Assembly (NCBI GenBank): GCA_947478975.1
Contig: CANJYI010000026.1
Span: 1-13,448 of the forward strand
DNA length: 13,448 nt
Source: Chthoniobacteraceae bacterium
Lineage (GTDB): Bacteria; Verrucomicrobiota; Verrucomicrobiia; Chthoniobacterales; Chthoniobacteraceae
Direction: 5' to 3'
Translations under genes and position numbers: made by a program
Notes under the pieces: model-generated
What the model saw: only the letters and a program-made list of their open reading frames with translations
Told to the model about the DNA's origin: nothing
Database searches by the model: none
In this document: positions 7,725 through 13,448 of the stretch, in pieces
Layout: each line of letters starts with the position of its first letter
How positions within the stretch are numbered: the stretch's first letter is position 1

Positions 7725-9194
7725 ATGATCCATCTCCCCGGCGGCAATTGCAGCGATCTTTGTAATTCAGAACTTAAAATGGCCCGGCGCGACCTGTTGC
7801 GCCTTGGCGGCAGCGGGATCCTTGGGATGTCGCTGGGCACGATGCTCAACCTCCAGGCGAAGGCGGCGGAGGCTGGGGGCAAGGGCGGTCCGGGGTGGGG
7901 GAAGGCCAAGAGTGTCGTCATGATTTATCTGCAGGGCGGGCCCAGCCACATCGACTTGTGGGATCCGAAGGAAAACGTGCCGGACAACATCCGCTCCGCA
8001 TTCGGCTCGATTTCGACCCAGATCCCGGGGGTGCGTTACACGGAAATGCTGCCGCAGTTGGCCAAGGTGAACGACAAGTTCACCCAGATCCGTTCGATGG
8101 CCTACACGCCCAACGGGCTCTTCAACCACACCGCCGCGATCTACCAGATCATGACGGGCTACACCACCGACAAGGTGAGCCCCTCCGGTCAGTTGGAGCC
8201 GCCCGATGCGAAGGACTATCCGAATTTTGGATCGAACATCGTCCGTCTCAAGCCTTCGGCCGAGCCGATGCTGCCTTTTGTGATGCTTCCGCGTCCCTTG
8301 CAGGAGAGCAATGTCGTGGGCAAGGGCGGAACGGCAGGCTTCCTTGGAAAGGCATACGATCCCTACACGCTCTACCCTCCCGGGGACGACTTGGACATGC
8401 TCAAGATGGAGCGACTCGCCGTGGACGACCTCAAGCTCCCTCCGGAGGTCTTCGCCCTCCGTTTGCAGCGGCGCGCAGAACTGCGCTCCGTGATCGAGGC
8501 CTCCATGCCCGAGGTCGAGAAGGCCGTGGAGCGTTACAATCTGGACGACTACTACCAGCGGGCCCTGAACCTCATTGTTTCGGGCCGTGCGCGCAAGGCC
8601 TTCGATCTGTCCCTGGAAACCTCCGAAATGCGCGACCGCTACGGACGCAACACTTTCGGGCAGAGCTGCCTTCTTGCCCGGCGGTTGGTGGAGGCAGGAA
8701 CTCGGGTGGTCGAGGTGATCTGGCCCAAGGTTGCCAACTCCGACAACCATTCCTGGGATCACCACACCGGCCTCACCGACCGGATGAAGACCAAGTCAGC
8801 GCCGATGCTGGACCAAGGGCTGTCAGCCTTCTTCGCCGACATGGATTCCCGCGGGTTGCTGGACGAAACGCTCGTGGTGGCCGTCGGCGAGTTCGGCCGT
8901 TCGCCCATCAAGGGCGTCAGCACCTCCGGCAACGGAAACAGTGCAGACGGTCGCGACCACTGGCCTTATTGTTACTCCTCGCTGATCGCGGGTGCCGGGA
9001 TCAAGCGCGGCTATGTGCACGGACAGAGTGACAAGACGGGGAGCAGCCCAGCAGAGGATCCGGTGCACCCGATGGAGCTTTTGGCGACAATGTATCACGC
9101 CTGCGGAATTGATCCGGAGACGATTGTGCACAACCATCTCAACCAGCCCCGTGAACTGGTGAAGGCCAAGCCTGTCACAAAACTTTTCTCCTGA
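7725..9194 (+). CDS. DUF1501 protein, alkaline-phosphatase/sulfatase-like fold, Tat-exported
   Basis: The product is 489 residues. A twin-arginine motif (ARRDLLRLGG, Arg 21-22) and a hydrophobic, Gly-rich stretch to about residue 48 indicate Tat export. The family core follows: MIYLQGGPSHIDLWDPK at about 66-82, DNHSWDHHTGL near 340, VVAVGEFGRSP near 383-393, and DGRDHWP near 408-414. These resemble metal-binding stretches of the alkaline phosphatase superfamily, but the reaction of DUF1501 proteins is not established. The long start at 7725 is preferred because family members often carry a short GG-x-C/DLC-type leader before the twin arginine; the ATG at 7779 (MARRDLL) is the alternative. There is no clear Shine-Dalgarno sequence; the upstream region is A/C-rich. 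The gene lies 109 bases after the giant cytochrome gene on the same strand and is probably cotranscribed and functionally linked. Confidence 0.92.
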   Translation: MIHLPGGNCSDLCNSELKMARRDLLRLGGSGILGMSLGTMLNLQAKAAEAGGKGGPGWGKAKSVVMIYLQGGPSHIDLWDPKENVPDNIRSAFGSISTQIPGVRYTEMLPQLAKVNDKFTQIRSMAYTPNGLFNHTAAIYQIMTGYTTDKVSPSGQLEPPDAKDYPNFGSNIVRLKPSAEPMLPFVMLPRPLQESNVVGKGGTAGFLGKAYDPYTLYPPGDDLDMLKMERLAVDDLKLPPEVFALRLQRRAELRSVIEASMPEVEKAVERYNLDDYYQRALNLIVSGRARKAFDLSLETSEMRDRYGRNTFGQSCLLARRLVEAGTRVVEVIWPKVANSDNHSWDHHTGLTDRMKTKSAPMLDQGLSAFFADMDSRGLLDETLVVAVGEFGRSPIKGVSTSGNGNSADGRDHWPYCYSSLIAGAGIKRGYVHGQSDKTGSSPAEDPVHPMELLATMYHACGIDPETIVHNHLNQPRELVKAKPVTKLFS

Positions 9195-9208
9195 GGCCAT
9201 GAGGCGGC

Positions 9209-9240
9209 GCGCCGATCCTGACGGGGCTCGGCGCCCGTTT
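9209..9240 (+). terminator. possible weak intrinsic terminator after the DUF1501 gene
   Basis: A perfect 7-bp GC-rich stem, GCGCCGA (9209-9215) with TCGGCGC (9228-9234), encloses a 12-base loop and is followed by CCGTTT. The T-run is only three bases, so termination may be inefficient or Rho-assisted. It begins 14 bases after the stop codon, a usual position. Confidence 0.35.
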
Positions 9241-9364
9241 GCCCGGCAATCACCGTGCAACGGTTGTGAAAGGGTGCTTGGCTCATTAGTTGCCGCCAAA
9301 ATGACCGGTGAGTCTGCCGGACCATCTGTAGGCTAAGTTCAAAAACCCGCGAACCCATGAGTGA

Positions 9365-9411
9365 ATGGAGTGCACTCCATTTGTTTTGGAGAAAAAGTGG
9401 AGTGCACTCCA
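9365..9411. repeat. doublet of perfect palindromes, centres 32 bp apart
   Basis: The 16-base sequence ATGGAGTGCACTCCAT at 9365-9380 is its own reverse complement. A second copy, TGGAGTGCACTCCA, lies at 9398-9411. The bases after each copy are also alike (ATTTgtTTTGG and ATTTTGG), so this is a direct repeat of about 20 bp containing a palindrome. The centre-to-centre distance of 32 bp is close to three helical turns, which would suit paired dimeric regulators. It could also be a dispersed REP-like element. I saw no other copy in the window. Confidence 0.75.
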
Positions 9412-9559
9412 TTTTGGCGGCGCTTAGGAAGGATTTCCAAGGGGGAATTGTAAGATCGCCTCCGGCAATCAACCTCTCGGCGCTCCCCCAGTCCAGTAGC
9501 AGTTTCGATGTATGGGACCCGATGTCTTGGCTGCACAATGGCTGGTGCTGGGAGTCTGA

Positions 9560-9685
9560 GTCTTCCCGATCCACCTGCAGCATGCCTCCGGCGGCCTGAA
9601 ATCCTACGACGATCCGTCCTGGGTGAAGAGCAATGCGAAGTTCCTTGCGGAGTACCCGCTCCCCCGGCGGAAGGTCTCAAAGTAG
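9560..9685 (+). pseudogene. short coding-like remnant, C-terminal end of an unknown protein
   Basis: Between a TGA at 9557 and a TAG at 9683 one frame reads smoothly as protein, including the stretches VFPIHLQHASGGLKSYDDPS and AEYPLPRRKVSK. Residue usage is protein-like, unlike the neighbouring frames. There is no start codon and nothing in frame upstream of the TGA, so if real it is the tail of a gene whose body was lost. I do not recognise the family; it may be chance. Confidence 0.25.
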
Positions 9686-9857
9686 TGCCGTGTGTGGCGT
9701 ACCGCTTCCGTTTGAGAGCGAAGGTCTTTCGCCACGGTTAAAATCGGGGGCTGAGGACGGAGGGGGAGCCATATTGTCACCTCGGTCCTTGGCAGGCCAG
9801 TGCAGGAGGAAACTTCCCAGGCAATCGCCGTTGAATTCAGGCAGCCCCATGCCTCAC

Positions 9858-9884
9858 AGGCAGTAATGGCCTTTCCTGCCTTTT
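9858..9884 (+). terminator. possible intrinsic terminator reading toward chpB
   Basis: A 6-bp stem, AGGCAG (9858-9863) with CTGCCT (9876-9881), has a 12-base loop and runs into TTTT. In this orientation it would stop transcripts coming from the left before they run antisense into the toxin gene. On the opposite strand there is no T-run, so it is not a good terminator for the toxin operon. Confidence 0.3.
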
Positions 9885-9895
9885 CTACCCCCCTT

Positions 9896-10228
9896 TCAAT
9901 CAAAAATGGGGGTAAGCTTCGCTAGTACTTCATCCATAATCGCCGTTGGCACCCGCTCCAACTTGCGGGCGTTGCGGGCACTTAAATCAAGGGCGCGAGG
10001 CTGGTCGCATCGGACAACGCCCTTGGTCTTTGTTCCTACAGCCGCCAACGACACAGCAAAGCCAGCAGTCCGCGCGAAGTTCCCTCCGCTTGTAATGGGC
10101 AGCACTATGGGAGTCTTAGTCAGCCTGTTAAAGCTCAACGGCGACACAACCAAGACGAGACGTGTCCCTTGCTGTTCATGGCCCGATGTCGGATCCAATG
10201 ACACCAAGTAAATATCGCCGCGCTCCAT
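9896..10228 (-). CDS. chpB: type II toxin, ChpB/PemK (MazF-family) endoribonuclease
   Basis: The product is 110 residues, the normal length. It begins MERGDIYLVSLDPTSGHEQQ, very close to E. coli ChpB (ERGDIVLVGFDPASGHEQQG). It also keeps the family's LVLVVSPLSFN and ITSGGNFARTAGFAV segments and a VVRCDQPRALDL segment corresponding to the second conserved core strand. MazF-type toxins cut mRNA at short single-stranded motifs, stopping translation and growth. Its ATG (10228-10226) shares one base with the TAA of the upstream antitoxin (TAATG), so translation is probably coupled. Conserved residues appear intact and I see no frameshift. Subfamily is assigned from motif similarity; cleavage specificity cannot be read from sequence. 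Confidence 0.93.
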   Translation of the reverse strand: MERGDIYLVSLDPTSGHEQQGTRLVLVVSPLSFNRLTKTPIVLPITSGGNFARTAGFAVSLAAVGTKTKGVVRCDQPRALDLSARNARKLERVPTAIMDEVLAKLTPIFD

Positions 10229-10485
10229 TACAGCAGTTCGTTACCCACAGGCAGACCTTCCAACCATGTAAAATCTTCCGTGCTCATCTCGGCCGAGGCG
10301 TCGCATTGAGCCAGCAGTTCCTCCAGGGTATATCTTGTTGGCTGCGTGGGTAACACGACCAAGCGGCCTTCCTCCACGGCCAGACCGACTGTCGCCCCTG
10401 CGTGTAGTTGAAGTAAATTGAGGATTGCAGGCGGGAGGGCCATCATTATCGAGCCGCCAACTTTGCGAAGGGAAGCGGTGTGCAT
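10228..10485 (-). CDS. chpS: type II antitoxin, ChpS/MazE-like (AbrB-type DNA-binding)
   Basis: The product is 85 residues. The N-terminal half (MHTASLRKVGGSIMMALPPAI, then LNLLQLHAGATVGLAVEEGRL) is a SpoVT/AbrB swapped-hairpin DNA-binding domain. The C-terminal half (RYTLEELLAQCDASAEMSTED) closely matches the ChpS tail RYSLDELLAQCD and would wrap the toxin. The frame stays open upstream to 10596, but the ATG at 10485 is the family-consistent start and lies just downstream of a good promoter, so the longer version is rejected. The antitoxin neutralises ChpB and represses the operon. It overlaps the toxin start by one base. Confidence 0.9.
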   Translation of the reverse strand: MHTASLRKVGGSIMMALPPAILNLLQLHAGATVGLAVEEGRLVVLPTQPTRYTLEELLAQCDASAEMSTEDFTWLEGLPVGNELL

Positions 10486-10498
10486 AGCGTGAATTAAA

Positions 10499-10536
10499 TT
10501 ATACCAAAGTATAACACAGGCGACCACTTTTCGCAA
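10499..10536 (-). promoter_or_regulatory. chpSB promoter with overlapping palindromic operator
   Basis: On the minus strand TTGCGA (10536-10531) is spaced exactly 17 bases from TATACT (10513-10508), with TGTG just before it as an extended -10-like element. Overlapping the -10 is the perfect inverted repeat TTATAC-TTTG-GTATAA (10514-10499), a likely operator for the antitoxin or its toxin complex. It ends 13 bases before the chpS ATG. An alternative -10, TATAAT, lies within the right arm. Confidence 0.65.
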
Positions 10537-10684
10537 CCGGATTTCAAAAAGAGATGAAGCTCTATGCAGGTTGCGCTTGCTGCTGCACTCAGGCATCGCG
10601 GAGGGGAGTGTTTAGGAGGGAATTGAATCCGTGAATGGAATGGAAGGCGCTTGGTTCTTGATAGCGTCGATATCACCTTGGGAT

Positions 10685-10930
10685 ATGCCCCAGCTTCTTG
10701 TTCGTAATCTTGAGCCAATCATCGTCGACCGACTGAAGGAACGGGCGCGTCTGCATGGGGTGGCCGTTGAGGAGGAGCACCGGCGCATTCTTCGCGAGGT
10801 GTGCCTTCAGCCAATCCAGGCGGTTTCCCTCATCGATTTTTTGAGAAACCACGACAATGCAGCGGCTTCGGGCGTGGAATTGGACCTCGAACGAAGCCGG
10901 GAAACTGAATCCCGCCCACTGAACCTTTGA
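10685..10930 (+). CDS. FitA-like (VapB-type) ribbon-helix-helix antitoxin
   Basis: The product is 81 residues beginning MPQLLVRNLEPIIVDRLKER. This is the N-terminal beta-strand and helix of FitA-type antitoxins (family pattern: a short strand with V/L-R-N-L, then L-K-x-R-A and a later acidic-EEHR helix). It continues with the EEEHRRILREV helix. The frame is open upstream to a GTG at 10631 with an AGGAGGG about ten bases before it, but the family starts at the ATG at 10685, which I chose. The remainder carries the variable toxin-binding region. Its TGA (10928-10930) shares one base with the ATG of the downstream toxin (TGATG). It should bind DNA as a dimer and neutralise the PIN-domain toxin; here the partner is frameshifted, so it may be an orphan. 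Confidence 0.85.
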   Translation: MPQLLVRNLEPIIVDRLKERARLHGVAVEEEHRRILREVCLQPIQAVSLIDFLRNHDNAAASGVELDLERSRETESRPLNL

Positions 10931-11339
10931 TGCCCTTCCTCATCGACACCCACATTTTAAGTGAATTGCGGAAGGGGCCACGCTGCGATTCCAAGGTCGC
11001 TAGCTGGGCGCTCAGGGAAGGGGAGATGCCCACTACATTAGTGTGCTTTCGCTTGGGGAAATCCGAAAGGGAATCGAACTTCTCAGAAAGAAATCTCCCG
11101 AGCAATGTGACACGCTCGAAGTTTGGTTGCAGCGGCTACGGGTAGACTACGCCAGTTGCACGATTGGGATTACACGCGAAATTGCAGGCCGATGTGGGGA
11201 AATGTGTTCTCGCCGTCCACTGCCAGTCATGGATTCCCTCCTCGCAGCCACGGCTTTCGAATTCGGCCTCACGCTGGCCACCCGAAACACCAGAGACTTT
11301 GCAGGGTTGGGAATTTCGACCGTTGATCCATTTCAATAG
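10930..11339 (+). pseudogene. FitB-like VapC toxin (PIN-domain ribonuclease), frameshifted
   Basis: Two frames together make a full PIN-domain protein of about 136 residues. Frame one (10930 to about 11040) gives MPFLIDTHILSELRKGPRCD and continues to EMPTTL. The downstream frame (about 11043-11339) resumes with LSLGEIRKGIELL and runs through MDSLLAATAFEFGLTLATRN to VDPFQ. The break is near TTAGTG at 11038-11043. Adding one base there, for example TTAAGTG, restores LSVLSLGEIRKG, the usual family sequence. All four acidic residues of the PIN site are present (Asp in FLID, Glu in LGEIR, Asp in MDSLL, Asp in NTRDF), so the decay is recent or the lesion is a sequence error. As written, translation from 10930 stops at 11143-11145 after 71 residues. 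Confidence 0.88.
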
Positions 11340-11949
11340 GGGCACTTCCCGCTGGCTGTAGGCCTGCCCCTGCGGGAGGAGCGCACTGGGAAACATTCAC
11401 TGGAAAATCTGAGGTGCTTCGGCTCAGTACAGAAAGCCAAACAGCCAAAGGGGGATTCGGTGCCCTGAACGGATGGGCAAATCGTCCAAGCCGAGGCAGG
11501 CTTTTTTCTGTCAGCGGGCAATTCAAAGTGCACCACTTTGGACGCGGGGTTTGTCTATTTGGGATCGGCTGATGTTTGCAAGATAAGAGAGGTGCATGCC
11601 GCTTGGCCCTGCGGGATCTCCAAAACAACGCCGACCTTGAGATGGAGTCGGTAGTCACCACGTTGTGGGGAGGAGGCCGGAGGGAGGGACGCCGGTGCCA
11701 GTTCGAGAAAAGCAAGAGGCCCGGTGCTTTGAGAGGTGCGCGGAGTCTGGGTCCGGTGGGTTTTGAGATGCCTGCGCAGCGTGGCGAGGCAAAAGGCCCT
11801 CTGTCTGGACAAACTGCGCCCGGGACAAGGTGCTGGAATGGAAGAGAGAGAGGAGGTTGTGGATTCCCGACGCGCTGCGGTGGCGGCGGCTGTTTGACGA
11901 GAAACGCGGCATGCCGGGAAGACTGCCGCACAGGCAGACTCACCGGTAG
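11340..11949. other. about 610 bp with no recognisable gene
   Basis: Both strands carry long but unconvincing frames: a 284-codon minus-strand frame from 12123 down to 11269, rich in Pro, Arg and Ser, and a 146-codon plus-strand frame at 11576-12016. Neither shows family motifs, and both overlap better genes. I see no IS66 accessory genes (tnpA, tnpB), no IS66 left end and no N-terminal part of the transposase, although the element's missing 5' part would be expected here. Confidence 0.55.
11488..11507 (+). terminator. possible intrinsic terminator downstream of the fitAB-like module
   Basis: AAGCC (11488-11492) pairs with GGCTT (11499-11503) around a 6-base loop and is followed by a T-run at 11502-11507. 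The stem is only five base pairs, so this is a weak call. It lies about 150 bases after the toxin remnant. Confidence 0.3.
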
Positions 11950-12709
11950 ATGTTGTTCGCTGGGCGAATACATTGGAGCCGCCATCAGGCGTGGTTGCCC
12001 CGGCAGACGATGGTGAGGTGGGTGGAGTTGGCCGCCGACTGGCTGGAGCCCATTTACAAGGAGATCCGCCGTGAAGTTTTTTCCAACGGGTATGTGCAGG
12101 TGGACGAAACTCTCGTGCGGCACTTGGATCCCGGCTATGGAAAGGCGCGGCTTTTTTGATGCGCAGGAGGAAAGTCCGAGGTTGGAGGGATTTATCCTGC
12201 TTCAAATCCGACATCTTTACGCGTTGGAGAAGCGGTTGAAGTACGAGCGGGTAGGTCCGGCATTAAGGGAGGCTCGAAGGTTGGCGGAGAGCATCCCGAT
12301 TTTAAGGCGGCTGAAAAAGGTGCTATTGCGGCTTCAAATGCGCAGACAAATCCTCCCCAAAAGCAACGTTGGGAAAGCAATAGCGCCCGCCCTTGAGCGG
12401 TGGGAGGAGTTTGAAACGTATGCTTCCGAGGGGCGGGTAGTGATCGACAACAACCCTTGTGAACGGTCGATCCGGCCGACGGCTGTGGGGAAGAAAAACT
12501 GGTTGTTCATTGGAGAGGCGCATGCGGTGAACCGGAGCGCGATCGTGTACACGCTGATAGAATGCTGCCGCCGCCGTGGGCTCGATCCCTTCGCCTACTT
12601 AAAGGATGTGCTCACGCGTCTGCCCCGAGCCACGAACTGGACCCTTGGGGAACTGACGCCCGGAGATTGGGCTGCGGAGCAGGTGTGTCCGATCGCCGCG
12701 GCGGCGTAA
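11950..12709 (+). pseudogene. IS66-family transposase (TnpC) remnant with 5' truncation and internal deletion
   Basis: Frame one, 11950-12159, encodes RIHWSRHQAWLPRQTMVRWV, then LAADWLEPIYKEIR and GYVQVDETLVRHLDPGYGK, the middle of IS66 TnpC including the first catalytic Asp (GAC at 12103-12105). The match then jumps to another frame from about 12139: RGFFDAQEESPRLEGF, ILLQIRHLYALEKRL, VIDNNPCERSIRPTAVGKKN and YLKDVLTRLP. The last catalytic Glu is the GAA at 12461. About 70 residues that normally lie between GK(T)R and ARRKF are missing, including the second catalytic Asp (CDGYAAY region). The loss is not a multiple of three, and the junction is in the GC-rich GGCGCGGC near 12146-12153. The N-terminal part and normal start are absent. 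The element cannot transpose by itself. Confidence 0.9.
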
Positions 12710-12730
12710 ACGGCGAGAGAAAATCCGCTG

Positions 12731-12760
12731 ACGTCAAGGGGGGCTTGGCGTACCGCTTAC
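12731..12760 (+). repeat. IS66-type right terminal inverted repeat
   Basis: Read on the minus strand from 12760, the sequence starts GTAAGCGGTACGCC. The GTAAGCG start is typical of IS66-family termini, and the position 22-51 bases after the transposase stop is right for IRR. The bases just outside, TTCCTAAT (12761-12768), would be one copy of the family's usual 8-bp target duplication. I find neither a matching left end nor that 8-mer upstream. Confidence 0.65.
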
Positions 12761-12768
12761 TTCCTAAT

Positions 12769-13065
12769 GCCGCGCTAATGTATCGCATCAAAAATCTTCG
12801 CAGTTTTGAATCTTAGCGAGTGGCGTGTGAGATTCCAATCGTGTCCGGAGTTTCAACACATCTCGATTTGCAACGGTGGCCACCAAATCGTGCCTATCTT
12901 AGAAACAGGGGACCGCGCACACGAACAGCGCTATCTGCTTTAGGGACCCCTCAATGGCCTAATCTAAAAACGCAACGCAGAAGCGCACGTTATATTTTGA
13001 CTGCCCACGTTACAAACACATAGGAGACCATTTGCAGACGAAATTGCAATCCAACAGGGATGTTG
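12769..13065. other. 297 bp without a recognised gene after the IS66 end
   Basis: The sequence lies between the IS66 right end and the stop of the AT-rich ORF and becomes AT-richer toward the right. A 67-codon plus-strand frame at 12820-13023 has no family features. I looked for tRNA-like arms and integron attC-type repeats and saw none. Confidence 0.5.
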
Positions 13066-13419
13066 TCAACGCCACTTTTCTACATCGCGATACTTTTGTT
13101 GAATTGGGTAAACAACATGTTCTGTCTTGTGTTGTCTAATGATAACTGTATGCAAGCAATATTCAAGACAGGCGAATTGAGGTGTTTTAGAAAATGAAGA
13201 ATAAAAGTCGAATCTATCGTGCTTTGGGATATTTAGTATACATAGACGTTTTCTGTTATTAACATCAAGGAACCGCATGGATTCAATCCAAATTTCTTCA
13301 ATAATACATCCATTGTCGCCATAAAAATCACAAAAAAGAGTGGGATTGTAACTGTAGAAACCATGGTTCAACATCGCAAGTGGACCAACGTGGTAAATTC
13401 TTCCATTCAACTTGGTCAT
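13066..13419 (-). CDS. hypothetical protein in AT-rich DNA, start possibly beyond the window
   Basis: The frame gives 117 residues from the ATG at 13419 (MTKLNGRIYHVGPLAMLNHG) to a stop at 13066. No in-frame stop occurs between 13419 and the window edge, so the true start may be upstream. I do not recognise the family. Aromatic and Cys content is high (for example GFYSYNPTLFCDFYGDNGC). I see no signal peptide, membrane segment or catalytic motif. G+C in 13201-13320 is about 34% by my count, against about 62% in the core, so this is probably foreign DNA. The open frame could be partly chance in AT-rich sequence, although AT-rich DNA normally has more stops, which slightly favours a real gene. 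Confidence 0.45.
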   Translation of the reverse strand: MTKLNGRIYHVGPLAMLNHGFYSYNPTLFCDFYGDNGCIIEEIWIESMRFLDVNNRKRLCILNIPKHDRFDFYSSFSKTPQFACLEYCLHTVIIRQHKTEHVVYPIQQKYRDVEKWR

Positions 13420-13448
13420 TTTTAGTACGTTGAGGAGTGCCTGAGGAA

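Larger units (their letters stand above)
9195..9895. other. about 700 bp without an intact gene between convergent genes
   Basis: This stretch separates the DUF1501 gene from the convergent ChpB-like toxin gene. It holds the possible terminator at 9209-9240, the paired palindromes at 9365-9411, a short coding remnant at 9560-9685 and a second terminator-like hairpin at 9858-9884. Open frames across it on both strands, up to about 100-160 codons, are low in recognisable motifs and overlap each other; I do not accept them as genes. Confidence 0.6.
11950..12760 (+). mobile_element. IS66-family insertion sequence remnant, right part only
   Basis: This joins the broken transposase and the right terminal repeat. 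The left boundary of recognisable homology is about 11950; the accessory genes, the 5' third of the transposase and the left inverted repeat are gone. It marks an old insertion next to the toxin-antitoxin modules and close to the change in base composition. Confidence 0.8.

Noticed and set aside
7767..8765. 332-codon minus-strand open frame opposite the DUF1501 gene
   Set aside because: It is antisense to strongly conserved DUF1501 motifs; the composition is that of a reverse-strand shadow (rich in His, Val, Arg, Gly).
9694..9706. 13-base match TGGCGTACCGCTT to the IS66 right terminal repeat at 12745-12757
   Set aside because: A match of this length between two places in 13 kb is expected about once by chance, and the next bases differ from the GTAAGCG end.
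9604..9903. 99-codon minus-strand frame downstream of chpB
   Set aside because: It overlaps the end of chpB in another frame and the plus-strand remnant, has no motif or ribosome binding site, and reads as low-complexity non-coding sequence.
10486..10596. N-terminal extension of the ChpS-like antitoxin
   Set aside because: The extra 37 codons cover the predicted promoter and operator and are absent from the family; the ATG at 10485 gives the normal length.
11269..12123. 284-codon minus-strand open frame
   Set aside because: It runs antisense to the IS66 transposase fragment and to the end of the FitB-like toxin, is Pro/Arg/Ser-rich without motifs, and is explained as a shadow of GC-rich sequence.
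12820..13023. 67-codon plus-strand frame after the IS66 right end
   Set aside because: No family features and no clear ribosome binding site; it is short enough to be chance.
9195..13448. CRISPR array, integron attC sites, tRNA or rRNA genes
   Set aside because: I looked for regularly spaced repeats, paired attC-like arms, and cloverleaf or conserved rRNA segments and found none; the only repeat pair is the palindrome doublet at 9365-9411.

Overview
The window looks like a chromosomal segment from a GC-rich member of the Planctomycetes-Verrucomicrobia-Chlamydiae superphylum, more likely Verrucomicrobia. The main evidence is the adjacent pair of a secreted multi-haem PSCyt1/DUF1549/DUF1553 protein and a DUF1501 protein, families strongly expanded in that group. 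One core line I counted (5221-5280) is about 62% G+C. The phylum call is inference, since no rRNA or taxonomic marker is present.

Layout. (1) Positions 1-2212, minus strand: a housekeeping cluster that reads, in transcription order, DedA-family membrane protein, recF, then an S4-domain Hsp15-like RNA-binding protein cut by the left edge. (2) Positions 2213-2470: divergent intergenic region. (3) Positions 2471-9194, plus strand: a 1714-residue secreted fusion (signal peptide, cytochrome-c-like domain, WD40-type repeats, two bacterial Ig-like domains, a second cytochrome-like domain, DUF1549, DUF1553 and a long insert before the DUF1553 C-terminal signature), followed by a Tat-exported DUF1501 protein. 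The two are probably cotranscribed and may act together in the periplasm; their reaction is not known.

(4) Positions 9195-9895: a gene-poor stretch with a doublet of perfect palindromes and a short orphan coding remnant. (5) Positions 9896-11339: two toxin-antitoxin modules placed head to head, a ChpS/ChpB (MazEF-type) pair on the minus strand and a FitA/FitB (VapBC-type) pair on the plus strand. In each module the antitoxin stop and toxin start share one base. The FitB-like toxin is broken by an apparent single-base deletion. (6) Positions 11340-12760: non-coding sequence, then a decayed IS66-family transposase lacking its 5' part and an internal segment, ending in a recognisable right terminal repeat. 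(7) Positions 12769-13448: a markedly AT-rich stretch (about 34% G+C in 13201-13320) with one unrecognised ORF on the minus strand that runs to or past the right edge.

The left two thirds therefore read as stable chromosome. From about 9.2 kb onward it is an accessory zone of toxin-antitoxin modules, insertion-sequence debris and foreign-composition DNA. I do not see a CRISPR array, a tRNA or rRNA, or a clear new defence system. The most unusual items are the architecture of the giant cytochrome protein, the paired palindromes at 9365-9411, and the head-to-head toxin-antitoxin arrangement with one broken toxin.
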